Below, piece by piece: positions 40,021 through 52,899 of a stretch of DNA of 64,000 bases. Origin of the DNA: Asterella californica (lineage: Eukaryota; Streptophyta; Marchantiopsida; Marchantiales; Aytoniaceae); NCBI GenBank assembly GCA_036924285.1, contig JAYKYS010000008.1, forward strand, positions 21,127,001 through 21,191,000. Reading direction: 5' to 3'. Both the position numbers and the translations under genes were made by a program. Each line of letters starts with the position of its first letter. The stretch's first letter is position 1. The notes beneath the pieces were generated by a model that did not search any database, was not told the origin of the DNA, and saw nothing but the letters and a program-made list of their open reading frames with translations.

Positions 40021-41852
40021 TAGTGATTACGTAATACTCGTAAGAAACATTTATTTGCTGCGGTTGAATTGCCAAATTTTCCAATCGAAGTATAATAAGT
40101 TCTCGGCATGCTCTGACAACAGAGTCTTACTATTGTACTTCAACCCCGTTCTCAACCTGAAGGGGCCCCCACTATTCATTCGCACTAATGGACTCTGACG
40201 TTGGACGAAAGTTATCGTGACGTGAGATCTTCTTCTGTATCTTCCGCTTGTCTCATTCATGCTGATCTACATACATGAAACAAGGTGAGACAAAACACAA
40301 CAACGCAATCTCTGAATCGATTCACTGTCGAGTAGGTCATGAGTGGTACATGATTAAAGTGCAAAGCCCCTGCAGTTGAGGGTCAAACGTACTGGGAGCT
40401 CTCATATTCATCAGGCATTATGATTTCTTGGTAGACTACCGACGAGTTAAAGAAAAAACAAACAGAAGAAAGCAGGGGAACTTAAACAGATGATGATCTC
40501 GATTATAAACGAACGAAGGCGGAAGGAGGGGATGGGAAGAAACGAGAGTAAACTCAGACTTTGATTTCCAGGGATGAATAAATACGGGACCAAGGGCAAT
40601 GTGGCGTCTTGCATGAACGAGTAGGGAAATAAATAGTAGCGTAAAGGTGCTTATGATACACCGATTGTCCTTCACCATCTTTGTCTGACCGAGTACTGAC
40701 TCCTTAGGTGAGGTGTCTCGCTGGATGGTGTACAGTGAATAGTTTATACAAGTTTTGACTCGCCTACACGTTCATATATTCTTAAAATAAGCCGTGTATC
40801 TTTGTCGTATTATTTCTTTTAGACTCTTCATGTAATAAATAAAGATGTCATACAATATTGTGTGTATGGTTTGGGAAACAGATTGTCAAGAAAGGGTGTG
40901 TATTATATTCTCTTACTGCGGAGAGATTATTCCCACTCTTCTCTAAGCTACTCTACAACTACTACGAGCACCATATCTTTGCGTACCATGATGGAGAAAG
41001 TACGGATAAATTGTCGTTGCGGTGTGACCGCGCCACAGTGGCATATTCTTTTTGGGGAGGTGAATTATTCTGTCCACTCACTTCATGGCAGTGACACTGT
41101 TCAAGTCCATTGCAAGGGAACACCAACAACGATAAGCGAATGCAGCTGCTATGGTAAGTAATGTGGAACGAACGACTGCATGTACATATATAGCATAGGG
41201 AGAGCCAGAAATATGTTCGCTTAATGAGCGAGAACTATCTCACGTGAATCATCCAGCCGAGAATCGCAGTGTTATAATCGCAGTCTAGACCTTACCGTAT
41301 AGCGAGTACTGATAAAAGAAGTCATCACGTTTCGATACAGTACAGCTTAGAATCGATTACCCGAGTGAGGGAGGCATGAAATCTCCTGAATAAGATCAAC
41401 CTTGGAGAGGTGTTTTGGATGCTCACATTATTATCAAGGAGAAAAATCATTTCTCAACAGGAAGGATTCTGTAAGTACAAGCCCCTTCTTTACAGAATCC
41501 AAAGTTTAACCATCTGGGAGAAAGAATGGGAAGCGAAGGTGAACACAGTCTGCATGAGCTAGCCTGAAGGCCAGCCATGGCTGCCCTCCAAATTCTAAGG
41601 GTTTGGATGAATGAATGCAACCTGTTCGTCGGGGAAACTCCTCTCAATCATGACTTATTGTGCCCGACTTTTTATTTTCACCATGTCTGGACTCTGGACT
41701 CTGGACTCTGGACTCTGGACTCTGGAGCGCTTCTCCTTGCCTCTTTTATCTCTCTCTGGATGAAGAACGATAAGCGCATAAGTTCAGCTCATATGATTTT
41801 GCATGCGTCCAAATAGCCCTACAAACTTTTGCTTTATGAATTCATGAACTAC

Positions 41853-41880
41853 ACTACACACCTCATCAATGAGGTGTAGT
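41853..41880. repeat. Short fold-back with a 2-nt loop
   Basis: ACACCTCAT (41858-41866) and ATGAGGTGT (41869-41877) pair around CA. Allowing a 2-nt bulge, ACTAC/GTAGT extends the stem to about 12 bp. It is the weakest member of the fold-back set. Confidence 0.7.
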
Positions 41881-42796
41881 CTAGTTTATGATTCTGAACC
41901 AAAACAAAACCAACCGCAACCGCAAACATCCATCCCAGTCATTGGACAGCAATTGTTTTTTCGTTTTGTTTGTTTTGTTGGGAAAAGGCAACGGTACGCC
42001 TGGAGCTTTAGTGGACAGCAATCGTGCAAGAAAAAGCTCCGACATGCACAGATGACGGTGAAATGCGTAGAAGCACACACTCCCATGCAACAACAACATG
42101 ACCATATCTTGCTTGCAGTTCTCATCATACAGTGTATTTGACAAGGAATTAGATGAGCATTTATGTGTACATAGAAGGTAGAGCTCGGGGTTTTCCCCAC
42201 CTGCTCGTATAATCACTCATTATTTTCTTGGAGGTAGACCATGTGGTAGATGGACGTTGCTCATCCTCCACATTCCAAGTTTACCAATGATGGTATGAGT
42301 TTGTGTTACAATGTCACTTCCTTCGAGGTACTGCCCCGATATTCCCAGAGGTAGTTCAGCGCATTAAGCATTATTCTCCCATCTCCTAACGTGAAAGTGC
42401 AAGAGCCCAAATAGGCGTCAGTGTTATGTCACACCCTCCGATGGCAAGCTCTGAAAATGAAAACCTCAGCTTTCCATATGTAAAGCTGAGGAATGCTGTG
42501 ACGTGCAAAAATCTGGCTCTGTTTGAGAAACCAAGTTGGACTTTACAAGCTGGAAAAAGGCGAAATGCGATTGAACAGTAATATTTATAAGAATACTTTC
42601 CATTATTTTTATTGTCATATATGGTTATTTTACGATATTGTCATAATTATCTACATTTGGCTCCACGGACGTCCCCCCAGAGCAAAATTGACCAACTATA
42701 TGCGTGCTTCGTATTCATGTGTACAAATTTGTCTTTTCTTTGGTCATTACTGATAGCTTACGTGGACAACCAACCCAATTCATTTGTGGTACTACA

Positions 42797-42835
42797 TTTC
42801 CTTTAAGGATTCCTTATGAGAATCCTTAAAGGAAA
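42797..42835. repeat. Perfect fold-back, 16-bp arms, 7-nt loop
   Basis: TTTCCTTTAAGGATTC at 42797-42812 and its exact reverse complement at 42820-42835. Outer flanks do not pair. Confidence 0.92.
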
Positions 42836-44931
42836 GAGAGAGTTTTGTTTTTGTAAAGAGACTGATTTCTACTTGTCGCCCTTCCTCAGATGTTTTTTTC
42901 TCTCTCTCTGGAAGGGAGGAAATTAAATTGAAGGCGACTGCTGAGACGTCCAAAAAGAGGTCAAAATAGTGTGAGTTCTTTGGCAAGTCTGGATCGAAAG
43001 GATTTTCCTCAAGCGTATCTCCTTCTGCATACCTGCTTAAAGTTGTGTGTAAGGAAAGGACGTACTGTACAGTGGACTTTGGAGGAAGGGACGAGGATGT
43101 ATAAAAAACGAAACGGCTTGTATGAGGGATCTAATCAAGTAGTGGAATGGAAAACCTTTCTCCCACTGCGATTGGGTTGCATGAGGATAATCTCATCCCG
43201 GGATTTCAGTTGAATGCTATATACGGACCAGACCAGATAGATGCTTCATGTTTGTATACAGTCAGCGCGCCATGACCTTACCATATGTACGACACAACAA
43301 ACGAACTTGCAAGAGCTCCACCGTGCCCACACCACGAACTTCAGGTGAAATGACGAGGTTCTCATCACTAACAGGAGTTACCGACTCAAGAAGCTAGCGA
43401 GAGAGCACCGACGATTAGGTCAGTGTCAGGATTGTAGTGCAAGGTAGTAAATCAGATCGAACTGTTGTCTTCCGCAGCTACGTACAAAAGATTTGCTGCA
43501 GTTTCTCAATCTCTTGTCATGTGGGTGACATAATTGGAGTCGTGACATGAATCATTAGCTATCGTGAAGGTAGCAGCACTCGTTCACCATAAGATATTCT
43601 CAGACACACCATCTCATCAGACAGTTGGAGTGTTTTTCAAGTTCTGTCTCTTGCGCTGTCTGAAATCACAGCAAGTGAATCATAACGAAGTCCTTAAATT
43701 CCTGAAAAGGAAGTCGTCTTCTTCTTCTTCTATAAAGAATGAGGCTCTTCTGCTTGCAGTTACTGTCTCTCATACATGTCTTGACGTTTCTTCATCGAAC
43801 TTGAGACTCATCAGATCAGATGTCGAGATGATGAAGAAGAAGTGGGGCTGCTGTTCCATATGTACCATTGGAAAGGGCAATAAATCACCCAAGGTTTAGA
43901 ACTCCGACAAGCTTCAGGACCGATAGGAAGGTTTGCTTTGCTACCTGCAGCGTTTTCCCCTTTGGAATCCATCTTCTACGTCTTTCCTTCTTCCCTCCAT
44001 GGACGACCTGATCAGCTACTCGCCACATTTGTTCATAATGAAACGTGAAAGTCATATCTCATCATAGTTTCTCCTGTGCTCAAAGGCTTGTAAAAGGACA
44101 TATACAAGGCTCAGGCTTGCGTATGACTCAGATTGAGTTGCGACTCTGAGAGGTGTTTTTGGTTGCTTCTGATCCTGCAATACATATGCATGAGTGTGCA
44201 GGAGTTGTTGACCCGTGACCTACAGCCAGTGTCACTTCACCACAAAAGCTCAGTTCTGGACGCTGGACTCTGATGTGTCTGGCCTGGAGGAAATCATAAA
44301 GACGTGACCGGGTTTTGATGACAGGCAATCTTACTCGGAACCCTGGAACATGGGAGGGAAAGTCGGAGAAAGAAGATATGGATAAACACTCGATTCGGTC
44401 AGGATATCGTTCCTTTCTGTCCATGATTTTAGATCTCCACCCCTTGTTCCCGGGATTCAGTGACCCGCCCGCCACGGCGCCACCTCTTCTGGAGTTCCCC
44501 CGATATCCTCCTAGACACTCATCATGGATAGCAACAACGAGCCTCATAAAGTGAACCGGCTGGCTCTTTCTGCCTGGTCCTTCCAGACCGGTCAAGCAAC
44601 TGAGGACTGCTGCTTAACCACCACCTCTGCATCCCTCTTCTTATGAACCTGAGCACTACCTTAGCATTATGTGCGGAGAGGCAACACTAAGAAGAAGGAG
44701 GAAGAGAGGGCTGGAGGAGAAGAACTTTTGTTGTGTAGCGTACGTGTTATACGATTAGTGTAAGTAAGTCACTTGAACACTCAGCCGCTGCGCATGGTAG
44801 GATTAGGGAGAGATAGTCGAATTCTGAAACAAAAGAACACAAAATGTATTCGATCAACAATTAATCGAGAGTTGCATGCCTAGCAGAATGTAGAGGAAAG
44901 TAGAGAACCGCTGAGAGAGATAACTAACACC

Positions 44932-45546
44932 ATGACTCAACAAACGCATGATCGAAGACAAAGACAAGTACGAGAAGGAAAGATGTCCATGGCGAGAGGA
45001 GTAGGATATGGCCCTAATCACCAAGAAGGCCCCAGAGGAGACATCAACTTGAATGATGAATCCATCTGAGGGAATCCAAACATGGAGGCAACTATGGAGG
45101 AGGATCTAGCAAGAGCCGACGCCTTTGCGGATTATGAAGAAGAAGAGGAGGAACCTCCACCGCCACCCATAGACGGAGTCAATTACCCTCCACTGCAAGG
45201 CACAACAGCACCACCTAGACCTGCAAGTATAGCTGTACAACAACAACCGAGATACACAGCAAGGGCAACAGGTTAGAATGTGTGGATATCTCCGAAAGGG
45301 AACATGAACAAGTGGAGGAATCGCAAGATGGATGTAAACGACAGACCACTTCTTGACACAACGCTTGACGTGATACCAAGTATCTTTGTGGGTGTAGACG
45401 GGGAAGGAGCAGAAAGGATTGACGAGGGGACACTAGAAGAGTGGCTAGATCATCTACCGAAGGCTCAAGATCAGCAAATTGTGAAGACTCCTGAAATCAC
45501 TATAGACAAAGATGAAGTAGTTGGCAGGTTGGTATATCTCCAGTAG
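44932..45546 (+). pseudogene. Unknown reading frame with two in-frame stops (about 204 codons)
   Basis: One frame from ATG 44932 runs MTQQTHDRRQRQVREGKMSM... to a TGA at 45067-45069. It continues MEATMEEDLARADAFADY, an acidic run EEEEEE, then PPPPPIDGVNYPPLQG, and reaches a TAG at 45274-45276. It ends with NMNKWRNRKMDVNDRPLLDT, a WLDHL segment and VVGRLVYLQ before TAG at 45544-45546. All three parts share the same frame, which is unlikely by chance. I do not recognise the family. A decayed transposon or retroelement gene is the most likely source, given the setting. Confidence 0.5.
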
Positions 45547-47934
45547 CGCGTTGTCGTGTTGCGGTGCGGCTCTTGTATGAAATTCCCGTAGAACTTAAGT
45601 TGTAATTTTTTTTTATGTCTCATGAACCTATAGCGTAACTTGCTGAATGGTGTGATGGATTTCACAGTCGTGATTATTTGTTTAAGTGATCACACGATAT
45701 TGAAACATGCCAGATCAATAATTTGTGTACGTTCACTTCAGCGGTTCTTATCATTGCATTCGGATATAAAATGATGAGTCGTAAGTCATTCTCTCTTAGC
45801 GGGTGATTCGTGAAGATTTCTTGATGGTCTATATGAAAGAGTGAGAACTGTAAGAGTGGTGGTTACTGACGGAGGTTTGATACCAGCCCCGGATCTTCTC
45901 TTCTTAAATCTATTTCACATCAAGCTTCATTGCATCCACCGCAATCGTTTTTGATAATGATTAGTTTTGTATTTTGGTGATGAATTCATGGAGAAGATGA
46001 TAGACATATCGCTTCAGTGATTCTTTCTGATTATTATATATTAGAGATTTGAGATATGACATTGTAAATTTTGTGTGACGAAGAATATATCTCAACTATC
46101 CGATCAATGTTTCTTTCAACGTCTAGTCGATATTCGGTGTCACAGCAGACCAAAGTTCAATCATCGAGCGTGAATTATGAAAAAACTTTGGAGAGGAATA
46201 TTTTAACCAAGTTATAGCTTCACCATTGTCTTTTGTCATATCTTTCATTGTAGATCATTTTCAAGTGATAATATTGACTCTATATTAATCGGTGACTCAA
46301 TTGTCTCATTCTGGTTGAGCGCTTTTGCATAGTTATGTTTCGTAGATAATCCTTAACATGTCCCATGGATTTTATGATTTCTTCTAGTCTTATTGATGTC
46401 TAGTGTTTCTTTTGGTGTTACAAGTCGTTATAGTGGAAAGAGTTTGTTGAGGAAAAAAGTAACTTAAAGCTATTTTTACTCTCATTTGTCTACTTTTGGT
46501 TCAATGATGTTCTAGTTGTTCTCCACAAGCTTTTTAGTGATTTCTAGATGTTTCTAAAAACTATTTAAGGAAAAGAAGATATGGTCTCTCAACCAGGGTT
46601 ACAATCTAGACTTAAGAATCAATGGATTTCATGGAGGATGAGGGTGCTATGACCGATTGAGTGGAGAGGGGATTAAATTTGTATCCACTGCTATATTTTT
46701 GGTTGTTTCCATAGACTCGTGGAAGATTTGAGGAGATGTGAGTCGTGTTGGAGAGTTGATGATGAGCTTGTTGTTTTCATATCAAGTTCATTCAATTCTT
46801 AATCGTTTGGATTGTCAACCAATCTGCTGAAGTTGAATGGTGTAGACGTGATGTGACGAGTACTACGAACTGAGACAGTCATGGGGGATTGACTATTTCT
46901 TGAATTTTAGGTCAAATTTTTGAGTGGAACTTTCTAGGATTGAGAGATGCCTTATTAGTAAGATACTTAGAAATTTTCAACTCTGAATGGTTGAATAGGT
47001 TATTCAAGGTCTTGGATCAAACATACATGGATCTGTAAAGCTCTTAAGTTAGCACATATTAAGATTTGATCCATATCAGAGAGTTGGATTGAAATTGCAA
47101 CCTGAAAATTATTCAGGATACGAGTGAAAGGAACAATAAAGTTTCTTGTAAATTTTGATGATCATTGATCAATAGAGTTGGGAGAACTGAGGTCTCAATG
47201 TTTAGAGAAGTTTTTTTATTAGTAGGTTCGAGTTTTGAGTCATATCTATTGTCATCTTTTGTTCTTTCGAGCAATTGGAGAAAAGTTTGTTGTTGAAACT
47301 GCCATGCTAGCATAGAAAACAACTTGTGAATGTGTGGGGCTGATTTTAGCCCTAAGTGGCAAAGAAACAAAGGATCATGACGAATCAAAAGTCGATGTTC
47401 GAGATTTCGAAGCTATCAAGTACTGCCATAGTTGGTGCTATGTTGTGAGCTGAGTATTGCTTGAGACATGCATGCTATAACTTGTTGGAATGCTTAGGAG
47501 ACAAGGATGTGCAGCAAGTTATATTGAGACTCGATTGGTTTACATGGATACGAAGTTTGTTTGAATTCAGAAAGTTGCAAATGTTGGAATGCTGCACTAG
47601 AGCATCTTTTAGTTGTAATAGATAGAGTTGTGGTAGTTAGAGTGACAAGAAGCTATTAGATAGAGAAACATTTAGACTAAAAGATCGAGATTCAGAGTCA
47701 ACCTGCTCAAGCCACATACCTCTGCACAGCCATAACCCAATGTATTTTCAGACAAAACAACACGTTATATGATAGTTGATGAACTTAGCGTGAAATGCAT
47801 AGAGTGAGAAATACGTTTGTGGTTTTGTAACCATGGACGTTGAAGAGTTGTCTCATTTCATAGATGAAGCTTCTACTTCTGAGGGGAAAGTTACCAAACA
47901 TACTAGGTCTAACATGTGTTACTCGAGGCATTCG
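45547..47934. other. A+T-rich DNA; possible decayed LTR or leader before a gag relic
   Basis: No gene is supported. The part from about 46.6 to 47.9 kb resembles in style the untranslated LTR and leader text of the A/B elements and lies just upstream of a gag relic. I cannot align it convincingly. Confidence 0.35.
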
Positions 47935-48610
47935 CGCTGATAATGCAACAACAACAAATCGCTAAATGGAAAGAGACAATTGCTATCAAAGTCTTGCAAT
48001 CTGTTGTCAGATGTTAGATAAGTTTGATGAGAAATGTGTCTAAGTACTTGAAGTACTACTTGAGGGAGATAAAGCTAAACAAAGTACCAGAAAAAGAAAT
48101 GATATAAACATTTGAGATTGCCGTTGCAGTTGAGTTACAAGAGCATGTGAGAGAGATCATTCGAGCTTATGGAGCTACTTGGGAGGAGTTAACTCTTCAA
48201 CTGAATGAAGAGTACTTTCTAGAAGATACTTGTAGAGTAACTAAGAAGTCATTCATGGAGTGGGTGAACAAACCCAACAAAGGACTGGTTGTCACAAAAT
48301 TGTTTCGAGAGTTTGAGAGACAATTCCTTCATTTGTCATAGATGGAGAAGTTCACACTTGAGAATGATAAAGTGGAGCTATTCCTACAGTCGTCCAACAA
48401 TGACATACAAAAGAAGTTAGAGCTACTTCTAGAAAATAAGACAACGGACAACGGACTTATCGCTGATTGGAAAAGATCTCTGAGGTAGTTGGTATTCTTG
48501 CCAAGAGAGAATACCAAAGAGAGAAGGTGATAACAAATAATGGAGTAAGACTCCCACTTATGATAGTACCGCAGAAGCAACCGATAGTACCTCTTTCTAT
48601 TGCTCCACCT
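47935..48610 (+). pseudogene. Decayed gag of the A/B lineage
   Basis: Homologous to element B gag: KVLQSVV (B: KALQSVM), KYLKYYLREIKLNKVPEKEM (B: KYVRYYAREMEVNKVPEKEM), then the open part 48147-48341 with WEELTLQLNEEYFLEDTCRVTKKSFMEWVNKPNKGLVVTKLFREFERQ, and KVELFLQSSNNDIQKKLELLLENK. Stops and frameshifts interrupt it before the knuckle region. No LTRs, protease or pol are attached, so it is a fragment. It shows that the A/B lineage has been in this genome a long time. Confidence 0.85.
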
Positions 48611-49004
48611 CCTAGTATTCTTATTCCCATCATTGTTTTTAAACCCTAAACATTCCAGGTAACCTCATGCTGTTTCAGTTAATATCTGTTTGTTGGTACA
48701 ATTTCTTTAAAACTTTAAAACTAGCATTTCGAGAATTTCGGGGTAGGAAAGTTTTGTGTTTCAAATTTACAAAAATACATTTCGAAAAGAGACCAAAGTA
48801 TTTCTATAGGAACCTCTTTCGTAACATAGGAACATATAAAATTCGCTTCAGCTATCGTATAAGAGATATCTGGGATCCTTACTATCCCATCAGCCTCCAG
48901 CTCTGAGAATGATGTTTAATTTTTCAATCATATTCAAGGGAATGGAAACTAAAAATGACAGTATAAAAGAAATCAAGGAAAGGAAAATGATATTGCTGAA
49001 TATC
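48611..49004. other. No supported gene
   Basis: A+T-rich; a 79-codon frame at 48667-48906 has no domain. Confidence 0.4.
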
Positions 49005-49040
49005 ATATTGCTCATCGATCAAATGATCGATGAGCAATAT
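49005..49040. repeat. Perfect palindrome, 17-bp arms, 2-nt centre
   Basis: ATATTGCTCATCGATCA (49005-49021) and TGATCGATGAGCAATAT (49024-49040) with AA between. Flanks do not continue the pairing. Confidence 0.92.
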
Positions 49041-51642
49041 TCAGAGAAAATGCAAGAATATGGGGGACGAAGTTGGTGGAAGTTTTGGGTTCAGGGGTAT
49101 GCCACCGCATACGCTGCACGGAATAAGTCTGAGGCCGCACCATCCTTTAGGCTTTTACCTTTAAAACATCTATTGTGTCTTTAGTTTCTCTTTTTCTCTT
49201 TTTTTCTAAAAGCAACGGTACATGCTGGGATTTTATTACCAAAAGAAACAAGATACAGGCTGAGCAAGTGGGAAGGAACCAAATGAACTCCTCAAACTGA
49301 ACAGTAGGGGTGTCATTTATATATAAAAAGATTCCTTCTCTTGATTTCATCGAGATCGGGACGCATCCGCGGACAAACTCGACTCATTTTCGTGGGTACG
49401 TTCCTCGAGTTGCAAAAGAACGGTTTGTTGTTGTTGAAAGTGGTCGGGTCTGTTAGAACTCAAACTCACAAAGGAATGAATGTCCGGGTGATCTCCGAGG
49501 TATGTATTCAGGTCCGAGATAAATAGACATTCTGACCCAGATTTCAGTTATCCGAGCAGAGTATTTTTTACAAATATTCTGAAATGACACTTCCTAGTGT
49601 TTCCATCATTGGTTTATTAGAGTTGACAGACAGAGAGGTTCACCAAATGGAGAGGTAAGGTCTCGAAGTTGAAAACCAAAATGATTACCCAGCTAGACTG
49701 GCAAGCAAAGCGGATAGAGAAATAGGCAACAAGTCTGTCTCTTCGGTGGTGCAAAAGACGTAAACCATAACTGCGAAGACTATAACTAGTGGAAAACAGT
49801 AGTTGGTCTTATGGATCGTGAAAGTATGAGCACAATTTTACGTAAAAAAGAACGCTGATGTCGAGCAGCAGTGGTTGTTGGTGATACCAGACTTGTCTGA
49901 AGGAGGTGAACCGAAACTGCAAACGTTGAGCTGAGGAAGAACAGAGGCTGAGCCAGCCGTTGAAATTGCCATTGACAATGCTGATTCCAACAAAGTCGTC
50001 AAGTCGATGCAAGCAAAATGATACAGGCTTGTTGCTGAACGGAAGAGTGAGACGAGAAAGGGGCCCCCATGTTGAGCAAACCGAATGGAAGTCGAAAACG
50101 CTTGAAAGAAACGAATATAATCATCCCACAACATGTCAGACATCTCATAAAAATATGGGAGATGTCATCCATGGATCAGTACAAGCAGGACATTGCTGAG
50201 GGAGACGAAGGATGAGCGCCAGTAAAAAAACCCTGGTGGAGTATACCACATGAATGTAGAATCCCAAAACCAAAAGATCAAATAACGTTCCAGACTTGTA
50301 GCCATACAGGCAAGGCCCAGTCAATATCCCAACGATGATTAAGTTTCGAATGCAAAAAGCAAGGAAAGAAGCTTGAGACGACGCCCAGTCAATACCCCAA
50401 CGATGATTAAGTTTCGAATGCAAAGTAGGAGAGAAGCTTGAGACAAAAGTGCATATTACATCACCTTTTAGACTTAACCTTCGAATCATCTTCTTTTCCT
50501 TTAGTTTTCTTCAGTGAAGTTTGTTCATTATAGTAAAAGACTCCAATGTTTCTTTTCTTCTTTTTAATAATTAGACGAGTATTGCAGAAACTTTTTATTT
50601 TTTATTTCAGATATTATTACAGTTAGAGCATGGATATAGTACTTGACGACAAGATCGATCGACAGACGATACAAATAGTGCGATATCAATATCTTGAGAG
50701 CATACAAAAGCGAGAAGACAAGCCTAAGTATCCAACTTTTTGACTGGGCAGCACGTATAAATTCTATTACTATGAGACAAAAAGAGATATACATATCTAA
50801 TGATGAGGCAAGGAACACAGCCATAGCCAAGGTGTGTAAACGACCAAATAATTCCCAAAAAATTTCAATATAAGATTTTTCACGGAGTAGAATAAATATC
50901 CACCTCCAAGCATGGATTCCAGGAAAATTCAATACAAGATCTTTCACCTCTAAGCATAGATCCCAGGAAAAGCCAATACAACCGAACAGAGTAGAATAAA
51001 TATCCACCTCCAAGCATGGATCCAAGTGCAAGAATCCTAAAAAAAGACAAAAATCGAGCCGTGCTCAGCAGGTTAAGGAACACCACTGGTACCTCTCGAG
51101 CTGATCGGAATACGACGTTGAGGTTCTAGTTTCAATCTTACATGTTTGGTTTTACATAGTTCTCCAGATTAAATAAGTAGTAAAAGAATGTCAAAAGTTA
51201 GAGTACTTGTTCGTGCAGCGTTTCTATTCTGGATTTTGAAGGTAACCCAAAGTGGTTTATGGAAGACTATGGGAAAAGAACTGGATCATGACATTCATGA
51301 ATATTTCCCAATCTCCAATATGTTAGAGATTATCAGAATCATCCGCTCCACGTAGAAAAGGAAAGTTTCAGAAAAAAAATTAATGAGTTTAAAGTAGCTC
51401 CCATGAGAACCTGGTACCCGAATATTTCACGAAAATACTCACGAACATTATTTCCGTGGAGTTGCTGTAACGATCGTTGTGTTTCCATTTTATGAGATTA
51501 AACCCCCTTGTCTCCCTATGAGTACTTTTGGTAACAAGAGCACCTCTATTAAACCATTGAACACATAATGTTTTTCATGATAAATCTTTCCTGCGAGAAT
51601 AAAATAATGACTTAAATGAAACTTTCCACGTAATCCACTTCA
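49041..51642. other. Gene-free DNA with small direct repeats
   Basis: A 68-bp tandem duplication starts at 50316 and 50384 ('cccagtcaataYcccaacgatgattaagtttcgaatgcaaa'). A direct repeat of about 38 bp ('agtagaataaatatccacctccaagcatggat') is at 50886 and 50992. No coding or RNA gene is evident. Confidence 0.5.
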
Positions 51643-51685
51643 TTGCTTTGAAGTGAATTACGCTTTGTAATTCACTTCAAAGCAA
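51643..51685. repeat. Perfect fold-back, 18-bp arms, 7-nt loop
   Basis: TTGCTTTGAAGTGAATTA (51643-51660) and its exact reverse complement (51668-51685). Part of the arm (CCACTTCATTGCTTTGAAG) is also locally quasi-symmetric, as seen after template-switch repair. Confidence 0.92.
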
Positions 51686-52899
51686 ATTGATAACAATAGA
51701 TTGAAAAATGCAACCGTGAAGTTCTAGGGTTTCCTGATTTGGGTTTCCTGAACGAAAGAGTAAAGTATGACGGTGAGGAAAAGGGGAATATTCCTTTTCT
51801 GGCTTTTATACCCGGGCTATGGGTTTTAAAGACCTTTGTTTAAAGCATAAACTAAAGGAAGGCGGGTGCCGAAGCGCCGCGCACGAAACCGAACTCAAAT
51901 TCAGATGCACAATCATGTAAGTGAACTTTATAGAAGAGAAAGCATACAGTAGTCCGAAATGAATGTACGGGGATTTGTGTGTCGAGCTCACATGAAGTCG
52001 TCCGTCGAATGGGGCAATAATGTTGATGTTGATATATCGACGTATCGATTGTAGATGCTGGGACATATGGAGAGCGGAAAGAGAGATTTCTAGGGGGAGT
52101 AATGGCGTTCGTCTTGTCACCTTCTCATACCTTACACCCGGTCACCAGCACACCAGCTGAAAGAAAGAAAGTACTCTTATTGATACGAAACATCTACGTG
52201 TGTAAGTTTCGAAGTTGTAGACATCTCCGTACTCACTCACTCGGAAAAGACTGCTTACGAGGACGAGGACGAGGTGACATAACGGCAGGAGGATTACACA
52301 TGATAATCGAGCGCTACAAGAGCCTTTCCAAACCATTGCTGGCTTGTTCGAAAAGATTCACCTTCGGTACATTCTATGAAGAAGAAAAATAATTGACGTT
52401 TGAGAATCGATTGCACCAGCTGGATCTTATAATTCCCAAGCGTGGTGGTGTCACCAACAGCCCAAGCCCAAGACACCCTCACGCTTCGACTTCGCTAGTA
52501 TTGAGAGCTTACTAGTATACACTCATAAACACACTCGCTTCGCACTTGACAGTGTGAAGTTCCGTAGGGCTTCGATCATAATTGTTGTGGTTTCCTCGCC
52601 TCCAAGGAGAAAGAACGACACAGTGATGGAACTAACGAACTAAACAACTAACTTGTCTACAGTCACTCTTCTTTATACTGTAGTCATACGAATGATACGA
52701 TGCACGAGAGAGAACAACTTCTCTACAGGCCATACAGTCATTGCTTATGATTACCCGTACCAAACCCATTTGCTTATAGGAATGCTATTATTTATGAAGA
52801 ACACAACACGGAAGGTCCAGTACAAGCTAGCATAAATACATTAGTTTAGTTGGTAGCAACCATAAGATCTGTATATGATGAGATCCGAGTGTGCCTTGT

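Larger units (their letters stand above)
40021..44931. other. Gene-poor region with minor repeats
   Basis: I see no gene I can defend. The longest frames (40862-41161 +, 43564-43899 +, 44128-44595 -) lack domains. A 7-bp tandem repeat (GGACTCT, about six copies) lies at 41688-41726. Two short fold-backs are listed separately. Confidence 0.45.

Noticed and set aside
40862..41161. 99-codon Cys-containing frame ending beside a GTAAGT, possibly an exon of a small secreted protein
   Set aside because: No signal peptide, no conserved cysteine pattern and no partner exon found; it overlaps another equally long frame.
43564..43899. 111-codon frame with a Ser run
   Set aside because: No recognisable domain and no gene context; likely a chance frame.
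44128..44595. 155-codon minus-strand frame
   Set aside because: No domain, and composition unlike the bHLH gene; it may be chance.
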